DNA of 64,000 bases, from NCBI GenBank assembly GCA_024291935.2, contig CM044317.1:64470730-64534729 (forward strand). The letters run 5' to 3'. The notes beneath the pieces were generated by a model. That model was not told the DNA's origin. It worked only from the letters and a program-made list of their open reading frames with translations, and made no database searches. The DNA is from Okapia johnstoni (lineage: Eukaryota > Chordata > Mammalia > Artiodactyla > Giraffidae). Each line of letters starts with the position of its first letter. The first letter of the stretch is position 1. Below are positions 35,676 through 47,786 of this stretch, piece after piece. Made by a program: the position numbers and the translations under genes.

Positions 35676-36744
35676 AGGTTACTCTGGAACGGCAACATTA
35701 ATTTCCCCAGAAGACGCACACAGGACACAGGCCTGAGGTTCCTTGGAGCCTCATCACGATCTTGGGTCATCTACTCTCCAGGAGCCCAGTGAGGGCTGCC
35801 AGCCCTTGCTGATCCAGACTCTCAGCTCCATTCCCTTGAGAGTGACCCCAGCAAGCTCTCTGGCCTTTCAGGCTTTCTTCTCTCTCTGAGATCCTTACTA
35901 GGAGTGGAACTTGTCTCAGAAAAAGTGACACTAATTGGAGTCAGTATCCCTGGAGGTGACCACAGAGGCATGAGATCTCTCCCCAAACCCCATCCAGATT
36001 CTTTTATGTGAAACCTCTTTGTGGAGAGTACGCAGTGCTCCCAGCTATACAGAGATAATCTGGTTCTGTGGTTTTAGATTGTTCCAGCTAAGCTGGGAAT
36101 GCAAGGCTACTCTAGGGTGAGTCTCTCTCTTAGAATCTCGCTGGACAGAGTCCCCTCCCCAGCTTGCACCTCTTCTGCCCCAGAACTTCACGTCTGAGTG
36201 CCCATGAGCCGACTACACAGGTCAGAGTTAGAGACCACTTGGATACAAGCTTACTATGAGGTCTCCAGCCGCTGATTCCCACTCTCCTTCCCTGGCTTCA
36301 CATTTCCTGGAGTAGAAAGAGTTGGCCTAATTATAGAAAATAGTTAGGTACATAATTTATGAGAGATTGGACATAAACCAAAACTAGCCAAAGTTGAATT
36401 TAGAACAAATAGATACTTTTTATGAAAGAAGAAAAATATTGATATAACGAATTACATATATTTTCACTCTTCTGTTGCTTACTTTAGGGGAGTTGAAAAT
36501 TTCAACCCATAGTTCATTTCAGACTACGGACTTTTCAACCCATGGACAGAAGACATGAGACTCTACAGAGAGGGTACAATCCAGAAGAAACTAGTCTCTT
36601 TCTTAGCTAGGGAAGACTTCTTATTGGGTAGGCATAGCAACCTTTTTATATCACAACATACCTGAAGCGCAAATAAACAGACTTTACTTAATCTCAGTAG
36701 GCAAAATACAGAACTTCTATAAAAATGTCAGAATATACTAATCA

Positions 36745-36935
36745 TGTGTGTTAGTTCCTCAGTTATGTCCGACTCTTTGAGACTGCCAGTCTCCTCTGTT
36801 CATGAATTCTCCAGGCAAGAATATTGGAGTGGGTAGCTATTTCCTTCTCCAGGGGATCCTCCCAACCCCGGGATCCAACCCAGGTCTCCCTCATTGCAGG
36901 CAGATTCTTTACACTCTGAGCCACCAGGGAAGCCT
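36745..36935 (-). mobile_element. Bov-tA SINE, minus, 85 bp before an exon
   Basis: Reverse SINE: gttcctcagttatgtccgac, ggcaagaatattggagtggg, ending gagccaccagggaagcc. Exon 37021 follows after 85 nt of unique intron that holds the branch site and pyrimidine tract. Confidence 0.92.
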
Positions 36936-37020
36936 CAGAATAAGCACAGGAATCTGATTTTGCTGGGACCAAATTCTCGTTAGGATTTAATAAACTTCCT
37001 TTTTCTTTTTCTGTTCCTAG

Positions 37021-37177
37021 GGGAAAATAAGCTGATGGGGGATCTCCTGGTCTTAGGAGGAGCCACACTGTACGGCATCTCTAACGTCTGGGAAGAGTAC
37101 ATCATCCGAACTCTGAGCCGGGTGGAATTCCTGGGAATGATTGGACTCTTCGGGGCATTTTTCAGTGGAATTCAGTT
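37021..37177 (+). CDS. SLC35F1: SLC35F1 coding exon (third in window)
   Basis: The exon is 157 nt: it completes the split glycine codon, encodes 51 codons and leaves the first two bases of a leucine codon. The peptide starts [20 protein letters not shown], continues [20 protein letters not shown] and ends GAFFSGIQ. It carries two membrane helices separated by the charged loop [20 protein letters not shown] is a diagnostic motif of SLC35F1/F2-type proteins. The acceptor is ttctgttcctag and the donor is gtgagt. A minus-oriented Bov-tA SINE ends about 85 bp before the exon. Human SLC35F1 has, from memory, Val where this reads Met in KLMGD. Confidence 0.95.
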
Positions 37178-37678
37178 GTGAGTAAAAAATAACAAGAAAT
37201 TCAGGCAGTTGATACTCTTAGCGTTTATTTTTTAAATGTTTTTCATTTAGGTTATGGCTGCTCACTTTATTTTGTAAAAATCAGAGCTAGAAACCTGTTA
37301 CCAACCTCCCACATGAAATCTGAAAACTCAGTATCTTTATTAATAAATTTCTTCCAAACTAAATGAATTTTTAGTGAATTTATATAATGGACTTTGAAGA
37401 TAATTTATAAGAAAGCATTAAAAGTACATTGATTCTCCCAAACCAGCCAATGAGGCTTTATTAGTACTTAGAGAAATAGGAAAACTAAGTGTCCATGCCA
37501 TGATTTGATGCACTTCCAAAAAGGGGCATTCTGTTAACTAGTGACAACTAGTATACTAGTCTTTTACTAGTAACCACAACTAGAAAACTTAGAGTTTAAA
37601 TTTGTTCTTTTGTAATTTCTTTTCTTTTATTGCTCATGGGTTTGCACAAGTGAACCACATTTCAAATTCATTTCTTAG

Positions 37679-37805
37679 GGAATTTTCTGGCAGTCCCGTA
37701 GTTAGGACTTTTCCTGCCATAGCCAGTGTTCAATCTCTGGTTGGGGAATTAAGATCCCTCAAGCCTTGTGGCTCAGCCAAAGAAAAAAAACACCAGCAAC
37801 AACAA
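37679..37805 (+). mobile_element. CHR-2 type SINE, plus
   Basis: gaattttctggcagtcccgt, then caatctctggttggggaatt, then an A-run. Duplication aaattcatttcttag at 37664-37678 and aaattcatctcttag at 37806-37820. Confidence 0.88.
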
Positions 37806-38667
37806 AAATTCATCTCTTAGAAACTTAGTGTTTCCATTTTCCTTAAATGGGTCAAGATATAACACAGGCATTCACTAAGCATCAAAAAGTCAGAAACAAG
37901 GAGCTTTCGGTAATTCTGGCATTGGAGTATCTATGTCATCACTGACTACGGCTCAGAAGTTGCTATGAGAATAAGTGTCAAGCAAAGCCTAATTTTTCAT
38001 CAATAAAGGCCATGTATTTTAGCTTCACGTAAGAGATAAAGAAGCATAATATATCCTCCTGTCTAATTTCAACAAATCCTATCTGCAAAGTGAGTAATTC
38101 TGATTTTCACCACATCACTTTCTACAAGCAGATTCTTTGTCATTGCGTCTGTGTCTGAAATTATTTAAGGAGGCTATTTTGGCATCACTTTAAATCTGTC
38201 TTGCAAATAGGCTCTTTCCAAGAATTCTCCAAATTTTGGTGTCCTGAGATACAGGTGGGGAACTCCATAGCAAACAGGGCCAGGAGAGAGGAAGACTCTC
38301 TAAGACAGATTTATTTGGGATTCATTCTGAAAGCATGATGGCATTTTAAAGTTCCTAAATTTGGCGCTTCAGCTTCATAAGAGGAAAAGAAATTGCCTGG
38401 TTCAACTGTTCATAACCAACATTTTGTAGATGGATGGCTCATTTTATGGATTATTATTCTTGAATCCAAAAAAAGTATCTTCGGAGATCTAGCACTCATT
38501 TGCTTCAGTTATAGACCATTATAACTGATGGAGCCCTTCAGAGACACTGCTGCCAAAATCGCAGAAGAGGCGTATGAGTGTGTTTGGCAAATAGGTTATG
38601 TTAAGGGCACAATGAAACCAAAGTGACACAGGTGGAGGGAGCCACCCTCCCCTCCTGGTCCTCTTTC

Positions 38668-39055
38668 AGAACAGTGGTTCTCAGAGTGTAATTCTCTGAC
38701 CAGCAGTACAAGTACCACGTGGGAACTTGTCAGAAATGCACATCCACGATCCCCACCCTGATCTACTGAATCAGCCTCTGGAGGGATGGGGCCCAGGAAA
38801 CTTTTTTTTTTCAGACATTTTTGGGGGTTTTATTATTTATTTTAATTTTGGCTGCGTTGGGTCTTCATTGTGGCGCATGGGCTCAGTTGTATGTGGGATC
38901 TTAATTCCCTGGCCAGGGATTGAACTTGCATCCTTTGCATTACACGGCAGATTCTTAACCACTGGACCCCCAGGGAAGTCCCCAGGAAACTTTTTTTAAC
39001 ATCTTCTCCTGGTGGTATTTTTGTACATTTATGTTTGAGAAACACGGCCCTGGAG
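38668..39055 (+). mobile_element. MER5-type DNA transposon relic, split by a CHR-2 SINE
   Basis: cagtggttctcagagtgtaa, then gaatcagcctctggaggg. After the SINE come cttctcctggtggtattttt and gtttgagaaacacggccctg. The strand is assigned only from the order of these ends. Confidence 0.65.
38809..38980 (-). mobile_element. CHR-2 type SINE, minus
   Basis: Reverse element: ggctgcgttgggtcttcatt, cctggccagggattgaactt, ccactggacccccagggaag. Duplication cccaggaaacttttttt at 38792-38808 and 38981-38997. Confidence 0.9.
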
Positions 39056-39333
39056 TGTGCTCAATCAGAAAACTGATTAAACCCGCAAGCCCAGAAATTT
39101 TCAAACGTCGCCATGTACTTTTGAGAAAGCATCTGAGTGAGAAGTGAAAGCTAGAGGCAGACTGGATGAGAAGGACGGTGGTGGGTCTGCGGGAACCAAT
39201 CTTACGCTGAGCCACAGTTATTTTTGGAATTCAATTGATTGCTTCACGATTTGTATAAATCTGGTTAGTGAACAACAGCAACAAAAAAAGTAGGCCACAT
39301 TGCTCATCAGCTCTGCTTTCTTTCAATTGACAG

Positions 39334-39386
39334 AGCTATAATGGAGCACAAGGAGCTGTTGAAGGTGCCCTGGGACTGGCAAATAG
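39334..39386 (+). CDS. SLC35F1: SLC35F1 coding exon (short, fourth in window)
   Basis: This is a small exon of 53 nt. It completes the split leucine codon, encodes 17 codons (AIMEHKELLKVPWDWQI) and leaves the first base of a glycine codon. The acceptor is ttcaattgacag and the donor gtaaga. The segment is the hydrophilic loop between two helices, and the tryptophans of PWDWQ mark the membrane entry of the next helix. It was found by extending the frame between neighbours, because it is too short to stand out as an open frame. Phases on both sides match exactly. Skipping it would shift the frame. Confidence 0.93.
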
Positions 39387-40297
39387 GTAAGAGGTTTGCT
39401 CATCTGAGATGCTGTTTTTAGTAAACCAGAAAAATAACCTTTGGAGAGTGACTGGGGTGGTGCTGAGGCACCAACCGGGAAAGGACTTAGACTGCAGGGG
39501 ACAAGAGAAAATGAAACCCTCCTTGTCACTTTTGGGACTCTCACCCGCTAGAGGAGACTGAACTGTATGATTCATAATGTTTCTTAAGTGAGCCTCTGCC
39601 CATGATCATCATCAAGATGCCATTAGTGTAGACACAGAAGTGTGTTTTTAGGTTAAAGACCAACCAGAAAGAAAAATGCCCCGACGTGCTGGTGGGACAT
39701 AAATGACAGCAATTTGCTCCAGCTGAGAAACACAGAACTGATGCAATCATTAAAAGGGACACTTTACTAAAGGAAAAACAAAAACTGAACTTCACAAAAA
39801 GGCACAAGAGAAAACAATGTCACGGGCATTCTGAACCCATAAAAACCTTTTCAGAAGGGAGCAGTTTGCTCAAAAGACACAGTTAATTGATCTCCAAACG
39901 GACTCAGTGGAAAATACCAGACACACTTTGAGCTACTTCACAGTCATCCAGGGCAGCTATGTGACACCTATTTCGAAAGTCACTTTTTTCTTAAAAAAAA
40001 ATTAGGACAAGGAGTTAAGATCCTAGGTGATGCTCTGATAATGATCACTCAGCAAGCCTTGGAAGGGACTGACATTTCCCACCCTCAAATGTCAGGGAGA
40101 GAGCCCTTAAACCTCCCCTCAGTGTCCATACCAAGACACTTGGGTTCCAGCACCGAGCACAGAGGTTGGCTTATGGGGGTGCTTGGAAAATGCGTGCCCG
40201 ATGAATGCAAATGGGACGTGAAAATACAGGTGGTTCGCTACCCTGAAGCGGACTGTTCGAGCCATCCCCAGCTTACGTGTGCTTTCATAGAACTAAT

Positions 40298-40516
40298 GGT
40301 GGTGGTGGTGGTGGTTTAGTTGCTAAGTCATGTCCGACTCTTATGACCCCATAGACTGTAGCTTGCCAGGCTCCTCTGTCCATGGGGATTCTCCAGGCAA
40401 GAATACTGGAGTGAGTTGCCATTTCCTTCTCCGGGGGATCTTCCCGAACCCAGGAATACGAACTCAGGTCTCCTGCATTACAGGCAGATCCTTTACCAAC
40501 TGAGCTACAAGGGAAT
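40298..40516 (-). mobile_element. (GGT)n plus Bov-tA SINE, minus
   Basis: A GGT run at 40298-40315 leads into ttagttgctaagtcatgtcc. The SINE ends actgagctacaagggaa. Confidence 0.9.
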
Positions 40517-41224
40517 GGCTCCCGTCAAATTCTGCTTCTCTGAACAACGACAACAGAGACAGAAAGCTCCCCGTACCATTTACCTGCCTCTGACCCTGAA
40601 GCATCCAGGGTTGACTTGCTGCAGACAGATTCCCTCTGAAGACATAGCCGGCACTACAGAACTATGCCCCACTCCCCTGGGGTTCTCTCTAGTGACTTCA
40701 AGGGCTTCCCCAGACCTTGTGTCTGTCACAGTCCGGCTGTTTAATTTCTCTCGAGTTTTGCTGTAAAATGACACAATTAAATGAAAGTCAATAAAGAGAA
40801 GGGATTGTAGGGAGGAGAGGAAGGAGGCTGAGAAGGGAAGCCAGCTGCAGGTTACAGCCTCATTGGCCTCTGTGAGTCTCAGAGCCAGAATGTTAGCTGT
40901 GCTTGGTAACACTTCACATGCAGTGGTCCATGAGTATAAATTAACTTTATATTAATAGTAGTAGCACTAATAAAAACTAATTTGTCCTCCAACTATGCAG
41001 ATGTCATGTGCATGTCCACCAAGGCTCTGTTATAATTCAGTGTTAGTTAAATGTGTCATCAGAGCACATTGAGCCCTCGTATTGCCATGAAAATGTCAGT
41101 TCCCTGTGGTCCAAGATGATGAAGGGCTGTGTAAAAGGAACACATTATAAAGCCATTTGTTTAATTTTCCTGATTGGAATGAGTCTCTAATGGTCTAGAA
41201 AAGGAACCAAATATTCATCTTTTC

Positions 41225-41362
41225 TTTCTGAAGCGTGGATAAGGGTCATCTTTGTCCTCCTACCTCATCCCGACCTACTACAAGCTTCTAGTGCTTAGCT
41301 CAGTTCCAGGCACATAAAATTTAATGAACAAGTGTTTTTTAAATGAGTGAATGAATGAATGA
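41225..41362 (+). mobile_element. L2 3' end, plus
   Basis: agtgcttagctcagttccag, then gcacataaaatttaatgaac, and the typical (GAAT)n end. Confidence 0.75.
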
Positions 41363-42150
41363 CAAGCCAAGGAGACGGGCTTGTCTTGCTGTCTCTCAAC
41401 TTACAAAAATGTAGAAAAAAGGGAAAACAGTGGAAACAGGGCGCGGGGCTTAGGCTTGGCTTTGACATTTCTTTCTGGGAAACCAGGAGATGGCATAGCA
41501 GCTACAGCAACTCATGGGCCCTGGAGGCAGGGAGACACCCAGGGGGATGGAACTCCCATTAAGGCCTGAGCGCATGCCGTAGGAAATCACCCTAGACTGC
41601 CGAGCTCTGATCAGTGTGCCTTAGTTGACAGACCAAGATCCAAGACTCTCTTTATCTCCCACCAGTGATCCCATCACAGTCTCTTGCACAGCTCCTGTGG
41701 TTGCCATTTTACCAAAGTAAAAACATTTTTTGTTCTATGGATCAAATGGGATAATAAACATGTTTCATATTTTCTGGATTCAGAAAGCATTTTTTTACAG
41801 CTTCTGTTACTTTCTAATAGCATTGGCCAATTGCAAGATACAAAGAGTAATTAAAAGCAAGACAGTAACAGTCTTTGATGTTGTTTGTTTTTATTTCCTT
41901 ATTTTACTCTCCTGAACAGAAAGACTGGGGCTATTTATGTAATCATGAAACTCAAGTGAAATGTAGGACCTTATAGGACTAACATGGTCTCCAGTGGAGC
42001 AGGCATGTGAGAAATCCAATAACTCGCTTAAGCATTCCCTTTATCCCATTTGCCACTGTGTTGAAGGACAAGTGTTAGCTGATGTGCAAGTCCGCAGTCA
42101 AAGGAAGGGAACATGAGAGGCGGGTCACCCAGTACCGATTTGTGGTGTGC

Positions 42151-42386
42151 TGGTGGTGGTGGCGGTATAGTTGCTAAGTCATGTCTGACTCTTGCGACCC
42201 CATGGACTATACCCTGCCCGGCTCCTCTGTCCATGGGATACTCCAGGCAAGAATACTGGAGTGGGTTGTTATTTCCTTCTCCAGGGGATCTTCCAGACCC
42301 AGGAATCGAACCTAGGTCTCCTGCATTGCAGGCAGATTCCTGCATTGCAGGCAGATTCTTTACTGACTGAGCTACGAGGGAAGCCC
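42151..42386 (-). mobile_element. (GGT)n plus Bov-tA SINE, minus, with 19-bp internal duplication
   Basis: Reverse SINE ending gagctacgagggaagccc. Inside it cctgcattgcaggcagatt is present twice in tandem, at 42320-42338 and 42339-42357. Confidence 0.92.
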
Positions 42387-42989
42387 CTGGGACTTCACTT
42401 TTATTGCCATGGGTGAAGATTGCTTTGGTTTTGATTTTGTCCTGGAGGCCAAAACAAGAGATTTGACCTCTCTCTGAAGATGCAGTGATGGGACCACAAA
42501 GCAGAAAAAACCTTAAATATCATTAAGAATAGTATAGCTTTTCTTTTTACTGATGCTGAACTGGAGGCTGGGGAACTGAGGCCACTTCGCTGGGCTCATG
42601 GCTGCCTGTGGTGGGACTAATTGCACCCTCTGAGCCAGCCCCCCAGCCTGGCGCCTTAGTACATATGTCCTGATATCATCTTACTTAGCCTTTATTTTTA
42701 AGAATTAAAAATGATATTTAAAAAATCTAGTCTAGTCAAAGGAAAGTGAAAGAATACCAGTGGGATCGCAAAGAAAATGAAGAGATAAAATATATGCAGC
42801 AAACATAGACATATACTATATGCATGTATATACAATATCCATTACAAATAAACACATATATCCCATATCACATGATATATCATGCATTACAATGCATTGT
42901 GTATATATCCCATATAAAGTGAGATGCTCATTACAGTCAAATAGAATGCTTCATCCAAGTCCTATTTCTCTTCATAATAATTAAACAAT

Positions 42990-43645
42990 ATAGGTTAGTG
43001 GTATGCACTCAGAATTTAAAGTCAGGCAGCCTGAGTGACCTGAAGGTGAGCTACTCGACCTCTATAAGCTTGTCTTTGCCTATCTATTCACAGATTTGTT
43101 TCTCACCCTTACTCTGCTCTGCACTGCAGAGACTGACCCATGCAAACAATGCCTCCCAGGCTGGCATGTTAATTGACTTCAGCTAGATTGGCCACTGGGA
43201 GGCAGTAGAAGGAGACTGGAGGGTGGGAGGAAGCAAGGGACCAGGATGTGTCTCCCTGTTTCAGGTCAAGTCTCTAGAAGTGGCCGAGTGTCCTCTGATT
43301 ACACCTTTGCTGGGCCTCCCTGACTTCTGACCTCTGATAACATGGCCTCCTCCCTGGACCTCTCTGGCCCCAGGGATATGAATAATTTACTGCCGTTGCT
43401 AATGTCTGGGTTGTATTACCATCCATCTTTCCCCATCGCCCATTCAAACTCCTTTATAACTTGTACCCCATACTGTATTTCCTCTGTTGAACCTGCTGTG
43501 GACTGTGTTTATTAACCGATACACTCTATGAGCCTGTTTCCTCACGTGTGCAAAGAGGATAACAATAGCCATGGTGTTACACTGTTGTGGAGATTAATGT
43601 ACATAAAGTACGTGACACACAGCAAGTACTTAGTCAGTCTTAGTT
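42990..43645 (+). mobile_element. Two MIR relics, plus (about 42990-43085 and 43520-43645)
   Basis: The first has aaagtcaggcagcctgagtg. The second has gtttcctcacgtgtgcaaag, then gttgtggagattaatgtaca and acagcaagtacttagtcag. The stretch between them shows nothing I can assign. Confidence 0.65.
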
Positions 43646-44425
43646 GATGGCATTCTTCCCAGTTTCTCTAGCTTAAGTCTCTTTAGCATATGAGGACAAG
43701 AGTTACCAAATCCTGTCTTTAGTGAGAGGGAAAACATTTCCGAAAAGAAACGATCATCCATATACTGTGTCTGAAAATGTAGTTATTGTACCCACCACGT
43801 GTTTGTTAGTCAAAAGGATTTCAGTTTGTTTGATCCTGTCAATTGAGTGCTTGAAAAATCCCATAAGGACAGCAAGTTGGGCCTTCGGATGCATCGCTAA
43901 TGTCCATTAACTAGTTTATTTTTTATCTGAGAACAAAAAATCAGCAAATTTCAGCAACACAACATGCCCGCTCTCAATCTTGTGTTCATTTGGCTGACTG
44001 GATATCCACACACAGAAACGCTGGTGGACCCAGCACAGTGATTAAATGTGATGGTGTCTGCATTTTACTCCCATCCCCCTAAATTTAATTTCTGCATTTT
44101 TAAAGAGTAAGTTTAGGATGTATAAGCTCAGAGAATCTCAAGGTAGCCTGATGAGTAGAGTGAACTCTGCTGTGTCTGTTTTCCTCCACTCCTTGGCTCA
44201 TCAGTTTGTTTGTAAAGTCACACTCTTCTCTCAATAAAACCAATTATAAATCCACCGGACAAATCTTTCTGGATGATGCACAAGCATCTCAAATTTAACA
44301 TGTTCAAAATGGAGCTTTTTATTTCCCCCTGAAAACCCAGTCCTCCTGCTCAGTTCTCTGCAACTCAGTAAATGGTGTCATAATCCAGTGTCAATTTCTA
44401 ATTAGCCAGAATCCATATGAACCCA

Positions 44426-44629
44426 CTGTAGGTCAGTTCGTGAAGAATCTGCCTACAATGCAGGAGACTCAGGTTCGATTCCCAGGTGGAGAAGATCCCC
44501 TGGAGAAGGAAATGACAACTCACTCCAGTTATTCTTGCCTGGAGAATCCCATGGACAGAGGAGCCAAGCTACAGTCCATGGGGTCGCAAGAGTCAGACAT
44601 GACTAAACGACCAAACTACCACCACCACA
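44426..44629 (+). mobile_element. Bov-tA SINE, plus
   Basis: gaagaatctgcctacaatgc, gttcgattcccaggtggaga, gtcgcaagagtcagacatga. Short duplication gaaccca flanks it (44419-44425 and 44631-44637). An (ACC)n tail is present. Confidence 0.9.
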
Positions 44630-44768
44630 CGAACCCATGGGTATCTCTGATGCTGTCCTTTTTCTCACTACATACATCCAGTCTCGACCACCAGGAAAGT
44701 CTTGGGAGAACACAAATGGTTCTGAACAACTACTCTGAAAGGTTGTAAAATAGAGTAGAAAGATTTTA

Positions 44769-44988
44769 GGCTACCCCAGTGGCTCAGCAGTGAAGAGTCT
44801 GCCTGCAAGACTATGCAATGCAGTGCAGAAGACTTGGGTTCAATCTCTGGGTCAGGAAGATCCCTTGGAGGAGGAAACGGCAACCCACACCAGTATTCTT
44901 GCTGAGAAATCCCATGGATAGAGGAGCCCGGCAGGCTATGGGGTCACAAAACAGTCAGGCACAACTTAGTAACTAAACAACAGCAGCA
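44769..44988 (+). mobile_element. Bov-tA SINE, plus
   Basis: ggctaccccagtggctcagc, gggttcaatctctgggtcag, cacaacttagtaactaaaca, and (CAG) tail. It has several small indels, so it is an older copy. Confidence 0.88.
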
Positions 44989-45039
44989 ACACATCCAGTC
45001 TACCAGCAGGGCAAGTTGAACCTTCAAAAACCAACCACT

Positions 45040-45640
45040 TCCCTTCATCTCCACTGCCACTCCGAGCAAAACCCACCAGCATCTCTTGCCTGGACTGAGA
45101 CCCTGTACTCCTCACTGGTCTCCTCTGAGCTGCTCTCCTTCAGTCCCTTCTCCATGCATATCTAAAGCCATCTTTTAGAAAGATAGATCAGACTACAAGT
45201 TAGCCTTCTGCTACAAATTCCTCAATGACTTCCCATTACAGCTAGAATAAGATGTCGACTTCCTTCCAAGACCTACAAGGCCCCACATAATCCACCCCCT
45301 GCCTAATTTTCCGATCTCCTCTCTTATCACTGCCTGTCGGTTCATCCTGCTCAGATATTCTGGCCTCTTGCAGCTCCTGGAAACCATTAGGGTCTTTTCA
45401 TTTGTAGGTCTCCCTGCCTAAATTATTTTTCCCCTGGCCATCTCCTTCTAGTCCTTCAGCATTTAAGGTCAGTGCCGCTTCCACCTTTCCTGTAATTCTC
45501 CATAAGCAACCCTTCTCTTGCTTCATAGCACTAATATCAGTTCTAAGCTTCTTGTCTATCCTTTTTTTCATTGCATGTTAGCCCATAGCAGAGTTCCTAG
45601 AACACAGTAGGTATGCAGTGAATACATGGTTGAATAATTG
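45040..45640 (+). mobile_element. L2 3' end, plus, long copy
   Basis: ctcactggtctcctctgagc, then tcctcaatgacttcccatta, then cctacaaggccccacataat, then agaacacagtaggtatgcag and atggttgaataattgaa. This is a near-complete L2 3' end. Confidence 0.88.
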
Positions 45641-46914
45641 AATATACAACATCAGATCTCACATGTGAGAGTTCACAGTATATCAGCACTAGGTCAGGTG
45701 ATGGGAGGGTGGGATTGTTGAACTGCCTAACCCAGTCATGTATAATCTAGATTTTAAAAAGTAGTGGGCGGGGGGACCTCTGGTTCCTGGACTATATTTT
45801 AATCAAGTTTGATTACTTTTAGTAGATTAATTTAAGGGTATATCTTATTCCTAGTCTAGTTTGTTCATCTCAGATTCCTTAAAGGAATACTTTTTTTATT
45901 AGGAATTAATTTTTATGTCTTTTCATGTATTAATCATAGTTTATTTAATATTGACTTTTTAGTAACTTGTTTAAAAGGAAGATGAATTATAAATAGCATG
46001 AAACCCAAGTACAGGAAAATTGACCAATTTTAGGGGATTAAAACTTCAGACAGAGAGTCAAAGGCCATCTGACATGACTGTGACAGAATTTCCACAAGAG
46101 GACTTGTATAATTTACGCAACAATTAATAGAAAAGTGATTTTCTAGTTTCCTCTTAGGGCATTTCCACCACACTAGAGGGGGCTGTTGTACTGAGTTTGC
46201 TTACTTAGTATTTTTATATGGAAGTGACATGGCTACCCTTAAACTTAATATCAGAAACATGTAGAATAATAATTCGTGACCTTAAAGAATTTCCATGTGG
46301 GAAAACCAAATTTCCCTTTGGAGGGATCCCTGTTCTCCATGGTCAAAGGGACTGGGTGTCCAGTACCTGCCAAATCTTTCAAAATTCACAAGATTCAAAG
46401 AAAGTGATCTGCCTACAGCCTAAACCAGACATGTCATCAAGGTTCCCTTGGATAAGCTGGATCTTTTATTTAATATTATATAAAAATGCCCAAAGATCCA
46501 CTGAGTTGTAGTACTTGTGCTTATTCTATGCCTTATTCTTTTAAGGTAGAGAAATGAGAATAATTTTTCTGCATTTGTGTTGTATCAACATCGAGGAAAT
46601 GAAAAACCAAAGCACAGATTTAGCTATAATCTTCTGCTTTGGACTGAACAAAATTATAGACTTATGGGGTTAGTATTAACAATTGTGTATTGAGTTATAA
46701 TTAGAGCGAGAGAGAATTTCAGAGTTTGAGGGGCTAATCATGTAGCAAGAGGGCATTTTTTTTTAATCTTTCTGTTTTGCAAACTTAATTATTTGATGGC
46801 CTGCAAAGCATTTACCTATTTATAAAAGAGCAGAGCCTATGTGTGAGAGCCCACATATGCTAGAAGTGATGGTGGAGTAGGACTCTGGTCTCAGGAGTAG
46901 TGCTAAGCAGGATT

Positions 46915-47230
46915 CAGAAATCTGGAAGAAACTGACAGCTCATGTGAAGTGATCTATCTGAGGTCACACAGTTAGGACTTTAGTTCAGTACTGTGACTTA
47001 GTCCACATCTCTTTGACATGTAAGTGCTTTCATTTTAAGGATTATGCAGTTATGCATTGTTGTGAGCAATACATGGTACCATATAGTTTTGTTCCTATGT
47101 TGCAAATAAAAAAGAAGTGAAAAATGTTTTAAAAGACATGGGTACAAGAAAGTAATTACAGCACAACCAGAAATAGAATTTAGAAGCCTTGACCCTATTT
47201 TTCACTGTAGCCACTCTCCTTCACAGCAGA
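46915..47230 (-). mobile_element. MIR relics, minus
   Basis: gatctatctgaggtcacaca and gtgacttagtccacatc fit reverse MIR. The second part, to about 47230, is weaker. Confidence 0.45.
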
Positions 47231-47467
47231 GGCGAAACATCAGATGTGTGTGAGAAGCATATAGTTCTTGCTCCACATGCAGGTTCTCACTTCTGATTTT
47301 ATGTTTTAGCTGTGTATTATCCAGTAAAAAACATCAGTTGATAGAGTGAAATAAAAACTTCTGTGTGAGAGTGAAATGGAGGGGGGTGCTGTTCCCTTTC
47401 ACCCACTGTGGCTCCACTGAGGCCCTGGAGGAGGCTATGATGTCACCTGTCTTTCCTCTGCCTCCAG

Positions 47468-47622
47468 GACTGCTCTATGTCGGCTTTAGTGCCTGCATGT
47501 TTGGTCTCTACAGCTTCATGCCCGTGGTCATAAAGAAAACCAGCGCCACGTCGGTCAACCTCTCCCTGCTCACCGCAGATCTGTACAGCTTGTTCTGCGG
47601 GTTGTTTCTCTTCCATTACAAG
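47468..47622 (+). CDS. SLC35F1: SLC35F1 coding exon (fifth and last in window)
   Basis: The exon is 155 nt: it completes the split glycine codon and then encodes 51 codons, starting [20 protein letters not shown] and ending [13 protein letters not shown]. The acceptor is tttcctctgcctccag and the donor AAG|gtaagt, both strong; the following intron is phase 0. It encodes two hydrophobic helices flanking [20 protein letters not shown]. That conserved [13 protein letters not shown] motif is typical of this group of the drug/metabolite transporter superfamily. The open frame also runs upstream into the intron to 47365, but that part has no coding character. The remaining C-terminal exon was not found downstream within the window. 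Confidence 0.95.
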
Positions 47623-47786
47623 GTAAGTTGAGTCAGTGCTCCTGTCTGAAGATGATACTTTGTAGGAAAGAACACGTATAGGTAGGAATGCTCTGCAGTG
47701 GAATTGCCCTAATGCTGCAATTTTGCATCAATAAGGAGGATTGTACTTCTGTGTGCTGACTCCCATGACCTGGGTGTTTACATTCC

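Larger units (their letters stand above)
29365..47467 (+). other. Introns between the later exons: parts outside the listed repeats
   Basis: Nothing assignable at 29556-29948, 30158-30539, 30681-31174, 31980-32639, 34131-34945, 35685-36744, 37178-37663, 37821-38667, 39387-40297, 40517-41224, 41363-42150, 43646-44416, 45641-46914 and 47231-47467. At 42780-42930 there is an AT-rich run of imperfect ATAT/CATA units. Confidence 0.55.

Noticed and set aside
35450..35792. Frames rich in Tyr and Ile on both strands
   Set aside because: They are translations of the (TG)n(TA)n tract.
47365..47467. Upstream extension of the exon frame starting at an ATG at 47365
   Set aside because: The acceptor cctccag|GA at 47467/47468 gives the phase needed by the preceding exon; the extension is intron.
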